Source: Casuarina equisetifolia (taxonomy: Eukaryota > Streptophyta > Magnoliopsida > Fagales > Casuarinaceae). From it: 64,000 bases of DNA. Below are positions 10,575 to 21,889 of this stretch, in pieces (the first letter of the stretch is position 1; each line of letters begins with the position of its first letter). The notes beneath the pieces are model-generated. The model saw nothing but the letters and a program-made list of their open reading frames with translations. It was not told where the DNA came from and did no database searches. The DNA lies in NCBI GenBank assembly GCA_028551475.1, contig CM052357.1, forward strand, positions 24,408,451 through 24,472,450, in the 5' to 3' direction. The position numbers and the translations under genes are program-made.

Positions 10575-11480
10575 ATAAATAATACCCTTCTTAAAGTTGG
10601 TTAATCTCCAATGATCGACTAGTTAAGATGTTGAGATGGTATTCCCCTTAGCCATGGGGGGAGCCCATTCAGGACGTGGACGTGGGAGACGACATGGTAG
10701 TTAAGGAAGATTTCCTTTACACCGCGATCTTCCCTTGTCATAAATGGGAGAAAAGAAGCAGCTGCAGTTCACGCCGCAGTTGTACCCTTTACATTGAAAT
10801 GGAAAGACGGGAAGCATGAGGTCTTCTCACCTGCGGACACCGAGACAAGACACTTACAGTAGCTACATGCCATAACTGAGTCAGAGAAACGTTTGGATAA
10901 AAATTTATTTTTTCCTTGAGCTTGTAATTACATATCTTCACTACTGTAATTTGTTTTCAATCTATCAAAGTAAGTTCACTCCTTTTTATTGTCTTCAATC
11001 TGCTAGCAATATAAATAAGACTTAACACAAGATTCAGTTCAACAATCAACCATGTAATGTCTAAATTTCACTTTTCCCATTCTTACCATAACCTCCTTTC
11101 TTCCATTTCCAACAAAGTTCGTAGCATGAAATTTCCTGCAGTTCAATCTAACAACAAAGAAAACAACAAATCCCAAGTCTACTCTTTGTAGAGGAAGCCA
11201 AAGTTTCATATAATGAGAGCTTGAGAAACCAAAAAGATAGAGAACTGCAATTCAAAGAGTTATAATGTCTAGAACCAAGAGAACATAAAGAAATCTAGAA
11301 AAGAAAATCTTGCAAAAGCCAATATAATTTGTGATGATTTTGATACATGACTTAGTTCCTATTTATAATCCTAGCCTAAATATTTAATAAGGAATGAAAA
11401 TCTATACATAAAAAGTGAGAAACTTTGGTGGCTTGATTTTGTAAAACTGTCACTTAAATACAAATGGTTCTAAGATTTTC

Positions 11481-11809
11481 TTTTTGAGAGGTAGGGAAAC
11501 TTTTCTATCCGGCTCAGGGACCAGTAACAAGTAGGTGGGACAATTGAAGCAACACACAAAATAAGACAATGTGCATTTCTTAATGTCATGGACCTAGGTT
11601 CCGTCCTAAAAGGTTAGCCTTGATTGGGAGGAATAGTTAATTTTCTTATATGACCAGAGCATTTTGCTTTCATTTCCAACTTGGGAGAATAAAATCTGTT
11701 ACATTAAGCCTAATGTGGCCTTTGGTCAATGTGGATGCACCATGTGAGTAAAAAATGCTAACATTGCTAACATGGAATGTTAATATGGCATTGAGATATT
11801 ATTTTAATT
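11481..11809. other. No feature seen
   Basis: AT-rich, non-coding. No frame or repeat was recognised. Confidence 0.4.
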
Positions 11810-12045
11810 GATTTTCCTTATTTGAATTCAGTTATTTTTAGTTTGAAATTTTGCAATTGAAAATTATCAATTTTAATTCATTCTCAACTTTCTTTTGATT
11901 TGTTATATAAATTTTAGGATTAGGTCATCCTTAAAATTTAATTAGTTCAGTAATCATCAATCTTTGTTGAACAACATTTTTTTTGTCATTATATTACTTA
12001 TTTAACACATTAACATGCATTTAAAATTGTACAAACACTACTATA
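11810..12045 (+). repeat. Truncated 3' end of a TGATAAC-family LTR
   Basis: The sequence follows the last 230 bp of the LTR at 16511-17816: 'tttgaattca', then 'attttaggatta', then 'tcattatattact', then 'catttaaaattg'. It is diverged and lacks the 5' part. Confidence 0.55.
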
Positions 12046-12069
12046 ATTCTCATTATTTCTCATTCTAAC

Positions 12070-12440
12070 TTTTTATAGAACTTTTTAAACTTTCTAGCAA
12101 GCATGGAAAAATCATCATCAATATCATTGTCATTTTTGGACTTACTAGCCTTAAAAGCAATACTTTTATTTGTTTTCTTCTCATTTACTTTTTATTTTCT
12201 CTTTTCACCATAACTAACTCATGTTTGAAGTGACCCTAGCAATTCATCCAAAGAGAAAGTATCCAGGTTATGAGCCTCTTCACTAGATGTTTTCTATGGA
12301 TCCCATGATTTAGGCAAACAATTGGAAACACAAAATTGAAATTTTGAAACCTTACTGAAAAATCCCCTTCGAATTTCTTTGTCCTTCTATTTTGAACATA
12401 GCTCATTAAGCTATATGTTGGCACCACCCTAGTTGTTGGC
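12070..12440 (-). pseudogene. Copia UBN2-type gag fragment
   Basis: In minus-strand frames with a shift one reads LPKSWDP, then EEAHNLDTFSLDELLGSL, then a lysine-rich and acidic stretch ending in ARKFKKFYKK. This matches the order of the UBN2 gag domain in plant copia elements (LPKSWDP..., E-A-x-D-L-x-T-L-x-x-x-E-L-x-G-S-L, then R-x-F-K-x-F). Stops and the shift show that it is a remnant. Confidence 0.6.
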
Positions 12441-13229
12441 ATGACCCTTTAGCCTTTGCAAAGGATCATCCAACCCATTCAACCTTTCATTGCAACTAGG
12501 TTATTGGAACCTATACCCTAACCCATCATCCACCCATACAACAACTACATTTTAGCCATTACATGGCTATTTGACCACTTTATGTTGGTCAATTCCCCAG
12601 CCCCCCTTTTCCACCTACTTGGAAAAAGTATGCCAATTAGAGATCCATTAGACCTAAATGCACTTAAGTTGTGCTCACAATTCTTGGAAAATGATCAATG
12701 AAAGGCTCACCAATACTTTTGGAAATGCACATTGCAACTATAATGGAAGACTAGTTTGGGTGTCCAATTAAGCTATTCCTTTATTGTCATGGCAGAAGCT
12801 TTAAGCAATAGAGGTCTTCACCTATTGATGAACCTTATAGGAGAATTTGATTTTGGTAGTGCCACTCTCCAAGATGGAATGGGACAATGAATGGCAAAGA
12901 CAAGTTCCTTTGCTAATGCATAATAGAAAGGCATTTCTAATAACATATCCACAACATAGTCAAGATTTTGGAAAATTGAGTGGCACTAGGGATGGCACAC
13001 ACAAAAGCTTCCATAATTAACAAAAGTGATAGGGTTCTCAAATAAGTTAGTGCTCTATGGTAATGGCACTCTAAGCTATAAATTTTTGGGCTTTTATGGT
13101 ATTGGTCTTGTAGAATTAGGCTATGAATAGGCCTTTCAATTTTGGTTAAGTGTTCCATAATTTGGATTACCTTTCAAAAGAAAGCATAGATGGAAAACAT
13201 TAGTATGAAAAAGAGGAATAACAAAGTAT
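12441..13229. other. Unassigned degenerate sequence
   Basis: No clear domain is seen. Frames are short, and resemblance to LINE reverse transcriptase is too weak to support. It leads into the LINE end that starts at about 13230. Confidence 0.3.
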
Positions 13230-13668
13230 AATTTTATCTATTAGATCATTTGGAAAGACAAGCTAACCATAGTAGATCAAATGGCGGTATAGAACAACTT
13301 AATAAACCTACATTGTAGCTTTTGCCAATAACAAGAAGAATTACTAAAACATATATTCTTTAATTGTAAGTTCATAAATTACAATTGGAAGGCTATGCTA
13401 GGTATAAATAGATTATTTAAAAGAATTGAATAGTAGAGAATAGAAGTATGTTGGATGATCAAGGATATTAAATGTAAAATTTTTAGAGCAACCTTACTTA
13501 ATGTATCCTTCAAAGCTATTGTTGGATCTTATTCCAATAGCTATGTTGTATTACATTTAAAAGGAAAGGAATAATAGAAGATTTAATTGTAAAAGTCTAG
13601 ACAACTTAACCATTATTGCTAAAATCAAAAAGGATGTAAGAGTTAAAATTTCATCAATTAGAGAAGTA
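13230..13668 (+). pseudogene. LINE 3' region, part 1 (RT zinc-binding domain)
   Basis: The broken plus-strand translation shows the zinc-binding tail of a plant L1-type LINE polyprotein: IIWKDKLTIVDQMA, then LINLHCSFC, then LLKHIFFNC. Its pattern agrees with the minus-strand LINE at 21890-23010, including NNKKN...NIY. It is interrupted at 13669 by the copia element (TSD aagct) and resumes at 21711. Confidence 0.6.
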
Positions 13669-13673
13669 AAGCT

Positions 13674-14241
13674 AGATAGAATTGAAAATCCACTGAAAAA
13701 TGAAAGATATTGAATAATCTTTTCAATCCTTCAACAAATCTAAAAAAACCTTGGACTAACAAAGATAGATGCAAAGAAGAAAATATTCACTTCGATGATT
13801 TATCTATATAGTTTTGGCACTTTATATAGACATGTTGCTCGTACAAACATGGAAGGGAAATAAACCTAGAAGATATGTAAGAATTGGAAAGTTTGTAGAG
13901 TCATTAGAATTTCATGAAACCGTTTAGGAAAGTTTCGATTTCTGATTGAGAGTTTTCAAATGGGTTTTAAATCTTTCCTTTTGCGGTTAATAGTGAATGC
14001 GGTGGATCTTTTTGTGTTAGGATGTTGCCACTTCTGTTTAGATGCAAAATTAAAGTGGTAACGTTTTTCATGGGTGTCTGATTGTCGATTGGCGAAGAAA
14101 GTGGTCTTTCCTTGAAAAGAAGGTACAAATTATAGCATTAAGGTGTGAGAGATGTGTTGCTCTTACACATTTCCTTCATATATGCAGTAGGATTTATGAT
14201 GATGTGACTTTCAATTTTGCTATAGCTTTTATTGTTTAACA
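13674..14241 (-). repeat. 3' LTR of copia 1
   Basis: Aligns along its length with 21137-21705 (shared 'gaaaatattcacttcgatga' and other blocks). Its minus-strand start is TGTTAAACA. The outer end does not show a clean CA. Confidence 0.8.
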
Positions 14242-14289
14242 CCCATAAGTGAATGTACTCATATGGACAATGAGCTTGTTTTAAAGAGT

Positions 14290-16505
14290 TTTAAAGTGTT
14301 GGGTGGAAAGTCCCTTCATAAAAATATCTACAAGTTGGTCAACATATGAAATAAAGTGAATATAGATTTGTTTATTTCTAACCCATTCATAAATAAAATG
14401 AGAATTAATTTTGATATGCTTAATCCTAGCATGAAAAATAGGATTAGTGGTTAAATTGAGAAATGAGAGGTTGTCACACCAAATAGTGGGTGGTCGTGAT
14501 AATTTTAGAGTAAGATTTGCAAGTAGGGTTTCAATCCAAATTAATTCAGCAACAATATCAGCAAGGCTCTTGAATTTAGCCTCAGTACTTGAGCATGCAA
14601 CAATTTTTTATTTTCTAGAGCTCTAGGAAATAAGGTTATTTCCAAGGAAGATACAAAATCAATTAGTGGATCAGTGATCATCACGATCACCTACCCATCT
14701 AGCATTTAAGTAGGCATGAAGGGCAATTGTATCACTTTTTATGAAGTTGAGACCATAGGAGAGGGTATTAATAAGGAACCGGAGAATACGCTTAACACCT
14801 ACCCAATGAGTTGTTAAGAGCATGCATGCGTTGGCATGTTGTGTTAATGGCATAGGCAATATTTGGACAAGTAAGAGTGAGATACTGAAGTGTGCCAACA
14901 ATGCTTGTATAATGTGTGGGATCAAGAAATGGATCATTGTCATGGATTGATGGTGGGTGTGTAGAGGAGCATGGAGTGGCAACCCCACATGTATCACACA
15001 TTTTGGCATGAGTAATGATTTCATGAGCAAATTTTGCTTGAGTAATAGAAGGGCATTTGAGGTATGTTGGACCTCAATGCCAAGAAAATAATAAAGATCC
15101 CTAAGGTCTTTTATATCAAATTCATTTTGCAATTTTTGAAGAAGTTGCGAGATTGGAGCATTAAGGGATCTAGTTAAAATTATGTCATCAACATAAACTA
15201 AGAAAAAGATACTATAGGTAGATGTATGTTGAAGAAAAAGAAAAGTGTCAACTTAAGATGCATAAAATCCAATACTTAGTAAAAATTTACTAAGATGATG
15301 GTGCCATGTAGGAGGGGCTTGTTTAAGGCCATGTAAAGTGTGTTTAGTCAACACACATGATTAGGTTTTATAGGATCAATAAAGTCTTGTGGTTGAATCA
15401 TATAAACGTCTTCATCAAGATCTCCATGAAGGAAGACATTTTTAACATTGATTTGTTTTATAACCCAATTGTTGGAAAATGTAATTGCTAGAATGGTCCA
15501 AATTTTGACTATTTGGCGACTAAACTAAAATGTCTTTGTATAATCAATACTTGGATGTTGATGAAAGCCTTTTTCCATTAGGCATGCTTTGTAACATTCC
15601 AAGGAGCCATCAAATCAATATTTAATTTTAAATACCCATTTACATCCAATAGAAGTAATATTAGATGGTGCAGGGACAAGATCCTAAGTTTTGTTTTTCA
15701 TTAAGGCCGTGTATTCCTTTACCATTGTCGTTCTCCATTTTGGTCTTTAAATGTTGTAGTGAAATTTAGAGGTTCAACTAAAGGATGCTTAGAGGTAATA
15801 AGAGCATGCTCATGATTATGGGTAATTGTGTGGTAGGGAATTATCCCATTTTGTAGCCATGTGACCATTTTATGAGAGGTGAAAACCACAAATGATATGG
15901 TTAGATGAGAGAGAATGGGGGAATCATGACTCTTTATGGTAGTATGAGATGGCGTATTAGAAATGGGGACTATAAATGATGTGTTATCCTTGGAAAGGTC
16001 AATGTGTGAGCTAGTCGAATTTGGAATCAAGTCCACATGTTGTGGGATAATAGAGGAAGGGAGTAATGGACGGAGGATTTCCATTGGGGGCACAATTGAT
16101 GAATTATGCATTAGAATTGTCAGAATTGGTGATGTGATGGTTGGTACATGAGTTGTCAACATCTGTTTAGAATGCGACTTGGAGGGGATTGAGGAGAAAG
16201 TCACGTGAGTAAATATGATGCCTTTAAAAGGAAATGTATTTTCATTGAACACCGCATCGGCTATAATGAAAATTCTATTAGTTTGGAGGCAGAGGCATCG
16301 GTAGGCCTTGTAGCCATGTGGACACCCTAAAAACACACACAACGATGATTGGCATTCAAGTTTGTGTTTAGTATACACTTGTAAATAAGGATAAACCAAG
16401 GAGCATTTTGAGATGGGAAATTGATGGTGAGATGTGAAAAAGAATTTCCCAAGGGCTTTTGTGACCAAGGATTTTGGTAAGCAACATATTAATTATATAT
16501 TTTTT
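14290..16505 (-). pseudogene. Copia 1 integrase C-end, reverse transcriptase and RNase H
   Basis: The minus-strand frame 16468-15719 contains CQSSLCVFLGCPHGYKAY and IIADAVFNENTFPF, the C-terminal integrase region, followed by a Ser/Pro/Thr-rich linker into reverse transcriptase. The frame at 15132-14671 contains FDIKDLRDLYYFLGIEV, the late RT motif. RNase H-like sequence (an ELAEYR-equivalent and a CDN-equivalent region) follows towards 14290 in broken frames. The upstream integrase part is split off by the solo LTR at 16511. Confidence 0.8.
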
Positions 16506-16510
16506 CATTT

Positions 16511-17816
16511 TGATAACTCTATTTTTATAGAGTTATTTAATTATTTTTAGGTAATAAATAATATAATGCTTATGAGAAAATATTTGAATTCCTCTTTATT
16601 TACTTAAATTTACCTTGTTTTTGTAGCATAAGAAGGCATGAAGAAAAAGAATAAGCATGGAGAACCTGATGTTTATTATATAACAAAATATGCTCAAAAT
16701 ATCAAGATCAAGAAAATCAAGATGGGCTTGGACTTTAGATTTTCCATTGTTATTAGGTTTTCTAAATAGATAGAAAACCTAGTCATATTAGGAGTTCAAA
16801 GCCTAATTATTATAAGAGTTCAAGACCCAATTGTCTTTGGTCTCCAAAACCCACTTCTACTAGAATAAGAGGTAGGTCTAAACCTAAACCCTATTTAAGA
16901 GAAGAGAATAGGCAAAAGAGAGGGAGGATGAAATTGAGCACAACTCAAGAGAGAGGCCAAGAATTCAAGGTTTTCTTGAAGAGAAAACAAAAAGAGTGTA
17001 GACTTCTTGTTCTTGGATTCAAGATGCCTTCTTTGTTTCTTATTATTATTCTTCCTCATTATTTCATTATGTTCTAAACTTCTTTTGTTAGAGTGAAGAT
17101 GTAGCCTAACTATGATGATGTGAACTTTATAAGTTTTTAAGTTTTGCGAGATATTTTATTTATGTGAGTTATATATTATTATGCTTAATGCTTTTAAATG
17201 ATTGGCCACCATTTGAATGATATAATGTGCATGTTAGAGACTAAAAGGTAATAATATGCAATTGCTTCTTATAATATATAACCATGAATTAAATGCGGAT
17301 AGACATATACCATGTTATTTGTGTGACTTTTGGTGATAAAATGATTGAAAAATTTATTATAAACCATGAATATTCACAAATCCTAATACATTTGGTTTGT
17401 TTCAATTCACATATAGAGATATAGTGAATTAATGAACTAGATAGGTTTACTATACCTAGACATAGAATAGTAAATAAATTAGGAAGTTTCACCATCACAT
17501 AGGTAATATCATTCTTGCAGGCATAAATTATAAAAATCCGTATCTAGTAGTTATGGTGAAATCAGAAGCTCTAACATGTTTCTCATCTTGATTTTTCCTA
17601 CTTGAATTCAATTTTAATTAGTCTTGAGTTTTCGTTTTAAAAATTTTAAATTTTAATTCATCATCAACAATACTTTGATTTACTAGATAAATTTTAGGAT
17701 TAATTCATCATTAATACTTAATTAGTTTAGTATTCACAATCTTCGTGAGATGATACTTTTCTTATCATTATATTACTTGTTTGACATGTTCACTTGCATC
17801 TAAATTTCACCGAACA
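16511..17816 (+). mobile_element. Solo LTR, TGATAAC family, copy B
   Basis: A 1306 bp LTR starting TGATAACTCT and ending ACCGAACA, flanked by the perfect 5 bp duplication cattt (16506-16510, 17817-17821). There is no internal domain between two LTRs, so it is a solo LTR left by recombination. A TATTTAA motif near 16893 could be the TATA box, which suggests plus-strand orientation. It sits within the integrase region of copia 1. Confidence 0.9.
16512..16536 (+). other. Palindrome at the LTR 5' end
   Basis: The ATAACTCTA arm and its TAGAGTTAT complement are separated by about 6 bases of T/A. The LTR at 19385 keeps the pairing with changed bases in both arms. Confidence 0.7.
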
Positions 17817-17821
17817 CATTT

Positions 17822-19384
17822 CAAATGCAAAGTCCAGTATTGGAGGGGAACATGGGCATGGTGAAGCATACATAAACCTATTTCAATAATGTACTAATGC
17901 TTTCATTTGGTGGATCTATTTTAATATAGAGCATAAGGACTTGAGATACGTTGACAAATCCCTAATCGTTGAAGTAATTGGTGGAATGCACTAGATGTGA
18001 ATTATACAACACCATCACATTAGACTTGTTTGATTTTAGTATTAAATTGATTTTCAATGAAAGTATGAAAGGATTTAAATATTGAAAGAAATTAATCACT
18101 TAAGTGTAGACAATATATCCAAGTAAATTTAGAGAAGTCATCGATAAAACAAATATAACACTTATTATTACTAGATAAGGCTATAAGGGCAGGGCCCTAA
18201 ATATCAAAATGGATTAGATCTAATGAAGCCCGTGATACATTGTTTGTGCTAGGGTGATATAGATATGTACTTTTGGAAATATGAAATCCATCACATGATG
18301 TGGGCTTAAATCCAACAATTTTATTTCTAGTAGAAAGTAGCAATCTTATTACATTATCATAGGATGCATGGCCCAATCGATGGTGCCAATAAACTAAATT
18401 ATTAGTGGAGGCCATTAACACAGTGGGTAATTGTCAGGGGCCTAATTGACTAAGGCGATAAAGTCCACGTTCATTCCTCCTTGGAGAAAGGTCTTGCCCA
18501 TGCGAAGGCTCTATATAAAACAAAAATCAAGATAAAATATAACCATACAATTATTTTGTTTGTTAATTGAGAAATAAAGATTAAATTTTTGGTTATATTT
18601 AGAACGACAAACATCGTTGATTGTGGAAAATAGGGATTGTTTATTTTATCGAGATGAGTAATAGGGAGCTCAACTCCATTTCCAATGGTGAGGTGATGTT
18701 GGCCTAGTTATAGGTTGACATTGTCAAGGTTGGCCATATTGTTGGTAACGTGATTGATGGCCCTAGTGTCTAAATACTAGGCCGAATTAGGAACCAATGC
18801 AAGTGGTGGATAGTTGGTGATATGAGCTTCCTTGAATGAGTTATCTCAAGGCAGAGTGGATGGTGCCTAAATATAGTGCTCATAGCAGCTAGTTGCATAA
18901 TGTCCAATGTGATTGCAGATCTAGCATATGATTCTATGAGTATGGGAACAAGTGGGTTAAGCCAGTATACTTTTTGGAGGAGAAAAAGTCCCGGGACAAT
19001 TGGTGGATGCTTGTCGATTGGAAAAGTTTTAAGGTGGAGAAAGCATGTGTTATGGTGATCATTTGGAGACAAAGACGGTTGGTGGGTTAGGAGTAGCTGA
19101 CTATTCCATAAGCTCTAGTGTAGCCTTATATGGTAACAGAAGGCCCTTTAAATCCTCCTAACTCATGGTTGCATGTTAGGAATGCACAAAGATTGTTGTA
19201 GTAAGGCTAGAATACTAAGGTCCAAGGCCTCAAAATAAATTAGCTAAAAATTCATTATGGGATATGGGTTCTTCGTCTAAGGCAAGTTAGTCAGACAAAG
19301 AGTTTACCTCCTACAAATATTTAGTGACCAAACAATGGCCCTTGGTCATTGTTTAAAGATGAAGTCAAAGAGCAATGGTGTTTG
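17822..19384 (-). pseudogene. Copia 1 gag end, protease region, GAG-pre-integrase and integrase core
   Basis: The minus-strand frame 18421-18197 reads NLVYWHHRLGHASYDNVIRL, the His-containing GAG-pre-integrase motif (W-H-x-R-L-G-H), then the LIHFDI start of the integrase core. Upstream sequence (19072-18770) should hold the protease and gag end but is too decayed to locate the catalytic Asp-Ser/Thr-Gly. The part is bounded on both sides by solo-LTR insertions. Confidence 0.75.
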
Positions 19385-20682
19385 TGATAACTTTATTTTT
19401 ATAAAGTTATTTTACCTATTTTAGGAGATAAATAACTTTAATAATTGTGAGAAAACATTTGAACTCCTCTTTATTTACCTAAATTTATCTTGTTTATGCA
19501 GCATAAGAAGGCAAGGAGAAAAGAAATGAACATGGAGAGCCTAATGCTTATTGTGTGGCAAAATCGTAATATCAGGATCAAGAGAGTTAAGATGGGCTTG
19601 GGCTTTGAATGATTGTTATTAGATTTTATTGTTATTGGGTTTTCTAAATAATTATAAGATCTTAATCATATTAGGAGTTCAAAGCCTAATTAAATTAGAA
19701 GTTCAAAACTTAATTAAATTAAGAGTTCAAAACCCAATTGTTTTAGATCTTTAAGACCCAATTCTACTAGGATAAGAGTAGGTATAAACCTAAACCTTAT
19801 TTAAGAGAAGAGAAGAGGCAAAAGAAAGAGAAGGAGGAAATTGAGCACAACTCAAGAAAGAGGCCAAGAATTCAAGGTTTTCTTGAAAAGAAGACAAAAA
19901 GGGTAACAGACTTCTTGTTCTTGGATTCAAGATGCCTTCTTTATTTCTTATTACCATTCTTCCTCATTATTTCTTTATGTTTTAGTTTATTTTTGTTAGA
20001 GCTACGATGTAATCTAATTATGATGGTATGAATCTTATGATTATTATGTTTTGCAAGATATTTTATTTATGTGAGTTATATATTATTATGCTTAATGTTT
20101 TTAAGTGATTGGCCACCACTTGAATGATTTAATGTGCATATTTGAGACTGAGAGGTAATAATATGCAATTGCTTCTTATAATATATAACCATGAATTAAA
20201 TGTGGATAGACATATACCATGTTGTTTATGTGGCTTTTAGTGATAAGATAATCAAAAGATTTATTGTAAACTAGGAATGTTCATAGATCCTAATGCATTT
20301 GATTTGTTTCAATTCACATATAGAAATATAGTGAATTAATGAACTAAGTAGGTTTGCTATACCTAGACATAGGATAGTAAATAAATTAGGAAGTTCCGTC
20401 ATCACATAGATATTATCCCTCTTGCAAGCATACATAATCTACATTAGTACCTCATAGTTATGGTGAAATCGGACACTCTAACATATTTTGTGTATTTAGT
20501 TTTACTAAATTTAGTTGATTAGTTTATTCTCTATCAATTTGGATTTGTTAGATAAATTCTAAGAGTTTTTCACTGTTAGTAATTAGTTGGCATAGTAATC
20601 ACCAATCTCTGTGGGACGATACTTTTTTTATCATTATATTACTTGTTCGACATGTTCACTTACATTTAAAATTCACCGAACA
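19385..20682 (+). mobile_element. Solo LTR, TGATAAC family, copy C
   Basis: 1298 bp, TGATAACTTT...ACCGAACA, collinear with copy B over the whole length. The flanks gtttg (19380-19384) and gttta (20683-20687) form a 5 bp duplication with one mismatch. It is inserted in the gag of copia 1. The 5' palindrome has ATAACTTTA/TAAAGTTAT arms. Confidence 0.85.
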
Positions 20683-21060
20683 GTTTACAATACTTTAGGC
20701 TGCAAACTTAACAACCAAAGCATTCAAGGCATCACTAGAATGCTTAAACCAAGGTATCCCATTGACAATGGCATCCAATAAGGTATTCAATACCCATCCT
20801 AAGGCTGTTTGATCATAAATCTGCTAATTAGTAAAAGCAAAATTTGTAACCTAAACAATGGCACCTTGCTTATTAATGACATTGAGGAATTCATCTAGAC
20901 ATGGATAACTTCCATCTAAAATGTTGATTAGGCTATTAACTCTCAGATATGGAGTGAGGTGAGTCTTCCAAAATAAATAGTTTGGACCTTGCAATCGGAT
21001 GCCCACAGTTGAGACGTTGATGTTGGTTAGAGTAGGTGCGGTAGTAGCAACAGCTTCCAT
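20683..21060 (-). pseudogene. Copia 1 gag N-terminus
   Basis: The minus-strand frame starts with ATG at 21060. It reads RLQGPNYLFWKTHLTPYLR followed by an 'INILDGSYPC' stretch, the typical N-terminal gag signature of plant copia elements (L-x-G-x-N-Y-x-x-W, then D-G). It is stopped and then cut by the solo LTR at 20682. Confidence 0.8.
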
Positions 21061-21136
21061 CGGAATTGTGCAACTTAAGTTATGAAAAACTAAAGACTAA
21101 AGAAAATGGCTTTTGCCAAGATGATGAATGATACCA

Positions 21137-21705
21137 AAATAGAATTGAAAATCCACTGAAAAATGAAAGAGATTGAATAATCTCTTTAATCCTTTAGCCA
21201 ATCTAAAAATACCTTGGATCGACAAAGATAGATGCAAAGAAGAAAATATTCACTTCGATGATTTATTTGTATAGTTTTGGCACTTTATACAGATAGGTTG
21301 CTCATATAAACATGGAAGGAAAATAAACCTAGAAGATATGCGAGAATCAAAAAGTTTGTAGAGTCACCAGAATTTCATGACACCGTTTAGGAAAGTTTTG
21401 ATTTTTGGTTGAGATTTTTCAAATGGGTTTTGAATCTTTCCTTCTACGTTTAATAATGAATATGGTGGATCTTTTTGTGTTGGGATGTTGCCACTTTTTT
21501 TTAGATTTAAAATTATGGTGGCAGCGTTTTTCATGGGTCTCTGATTGTCGATTGGCGAAGAGAGTGGTCTTGCCTTAGAGAGAAGGTGCAAAATTGTAGC
21601 ATTGAGGTGTGAGAGATGTGTTGCCCTTACATGTGTCCTTCATATGTGGAGTAAGAGTTATGGTGATGTGACTTTCCCTTTTGCAACAACTTTTAATGTT
21701 TAATA
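21137..21705 (-). repeat. 5' LTR of copia 1
   Basis: Counterpart of 13674-14241. Its inner end abuts the TGGTATCA primer site (complement 21129-21136). Its outer end, taata, differs by one base from the other LTR's taaca, next to the target duplication aagct. Confidence 0.8.
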
Positions 21706-21710
21706 AAGCT

Positions 21711-21848
21711 TATAAATTGTAATATGTTTTTGCAAGACCTTTCAAATTTTCCAAATATAATTTTTAAGCCTAAATAATGATATTGTAATTGAACAATTTG
21801 TATTTTCTTTAATGATATATAATACTTGACGTTTCACAAAAAAAAAAG
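21711..21848 (+). pseudogene. LINE 3' region, part 2 with poly-A tail
   Basis: Continues the LINE interrupted at 13668. It is an AT-rich 3' end finishing 'gacgtttcac' plus a run of A at 21838-21847. The same end, 'gacctttcac' plus A-run, appears inverted at 21890-21912. Confidence 0.6.
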
Positions 21849-21889
21849 ACTAAACTACATTTTTTAGTTTGGATTGTAAATAAAGGAAT

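Larger units (their letters stand above)
8228..11480. repeat. Segmental duplication, copy 2 (DEFL locus B)
   Basis: Second copy of the 4058-7225 segment in the same orientation. The first-exon array, peptide gene and flanks are collinear. It lacks the TRIM insertion of copy 1 and has a 480 bp LTR-like insertion at 10095-10574. Confidence 0.8.
13674..21705 (-). mobile_element. Ty1/copia retrotransposon 1, nested and decayed
   Basis: Flanked by the 5 bp duplication aagct (13669-13673, 21706-21710). LTRs lie at 13674-14241 and about 21137-21705. The primer site TGGTATCA reads on the minus strand next to the right LTR (complement 21129-21136). A short purine tract with GGG adjoins the left LTR. 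On the minus strand the order is gag, protease region, GAG-pre-integrase, integrase, reverse transcriptase, RNase H, as in Ty1/copia. Two solo LTRs (16511-17816, 19385-20682) lie inside. Without them the element is about 5.4 kb, a normal copia size. Many stops and the LTR divergence show that it is old and inactive. Confidence 0.85.

Noticed and set aside
12937..13158. Minus-strand frame of 73 codons that could be LINE RT
   Set aside because: No conserved RT motif could be placed, and the neighbouring LINE is on the other strand.
15963..16151. Plus-strand frame inside copia 1
   Set aside because: Shadow of the minus-strand integrase-RT linker.
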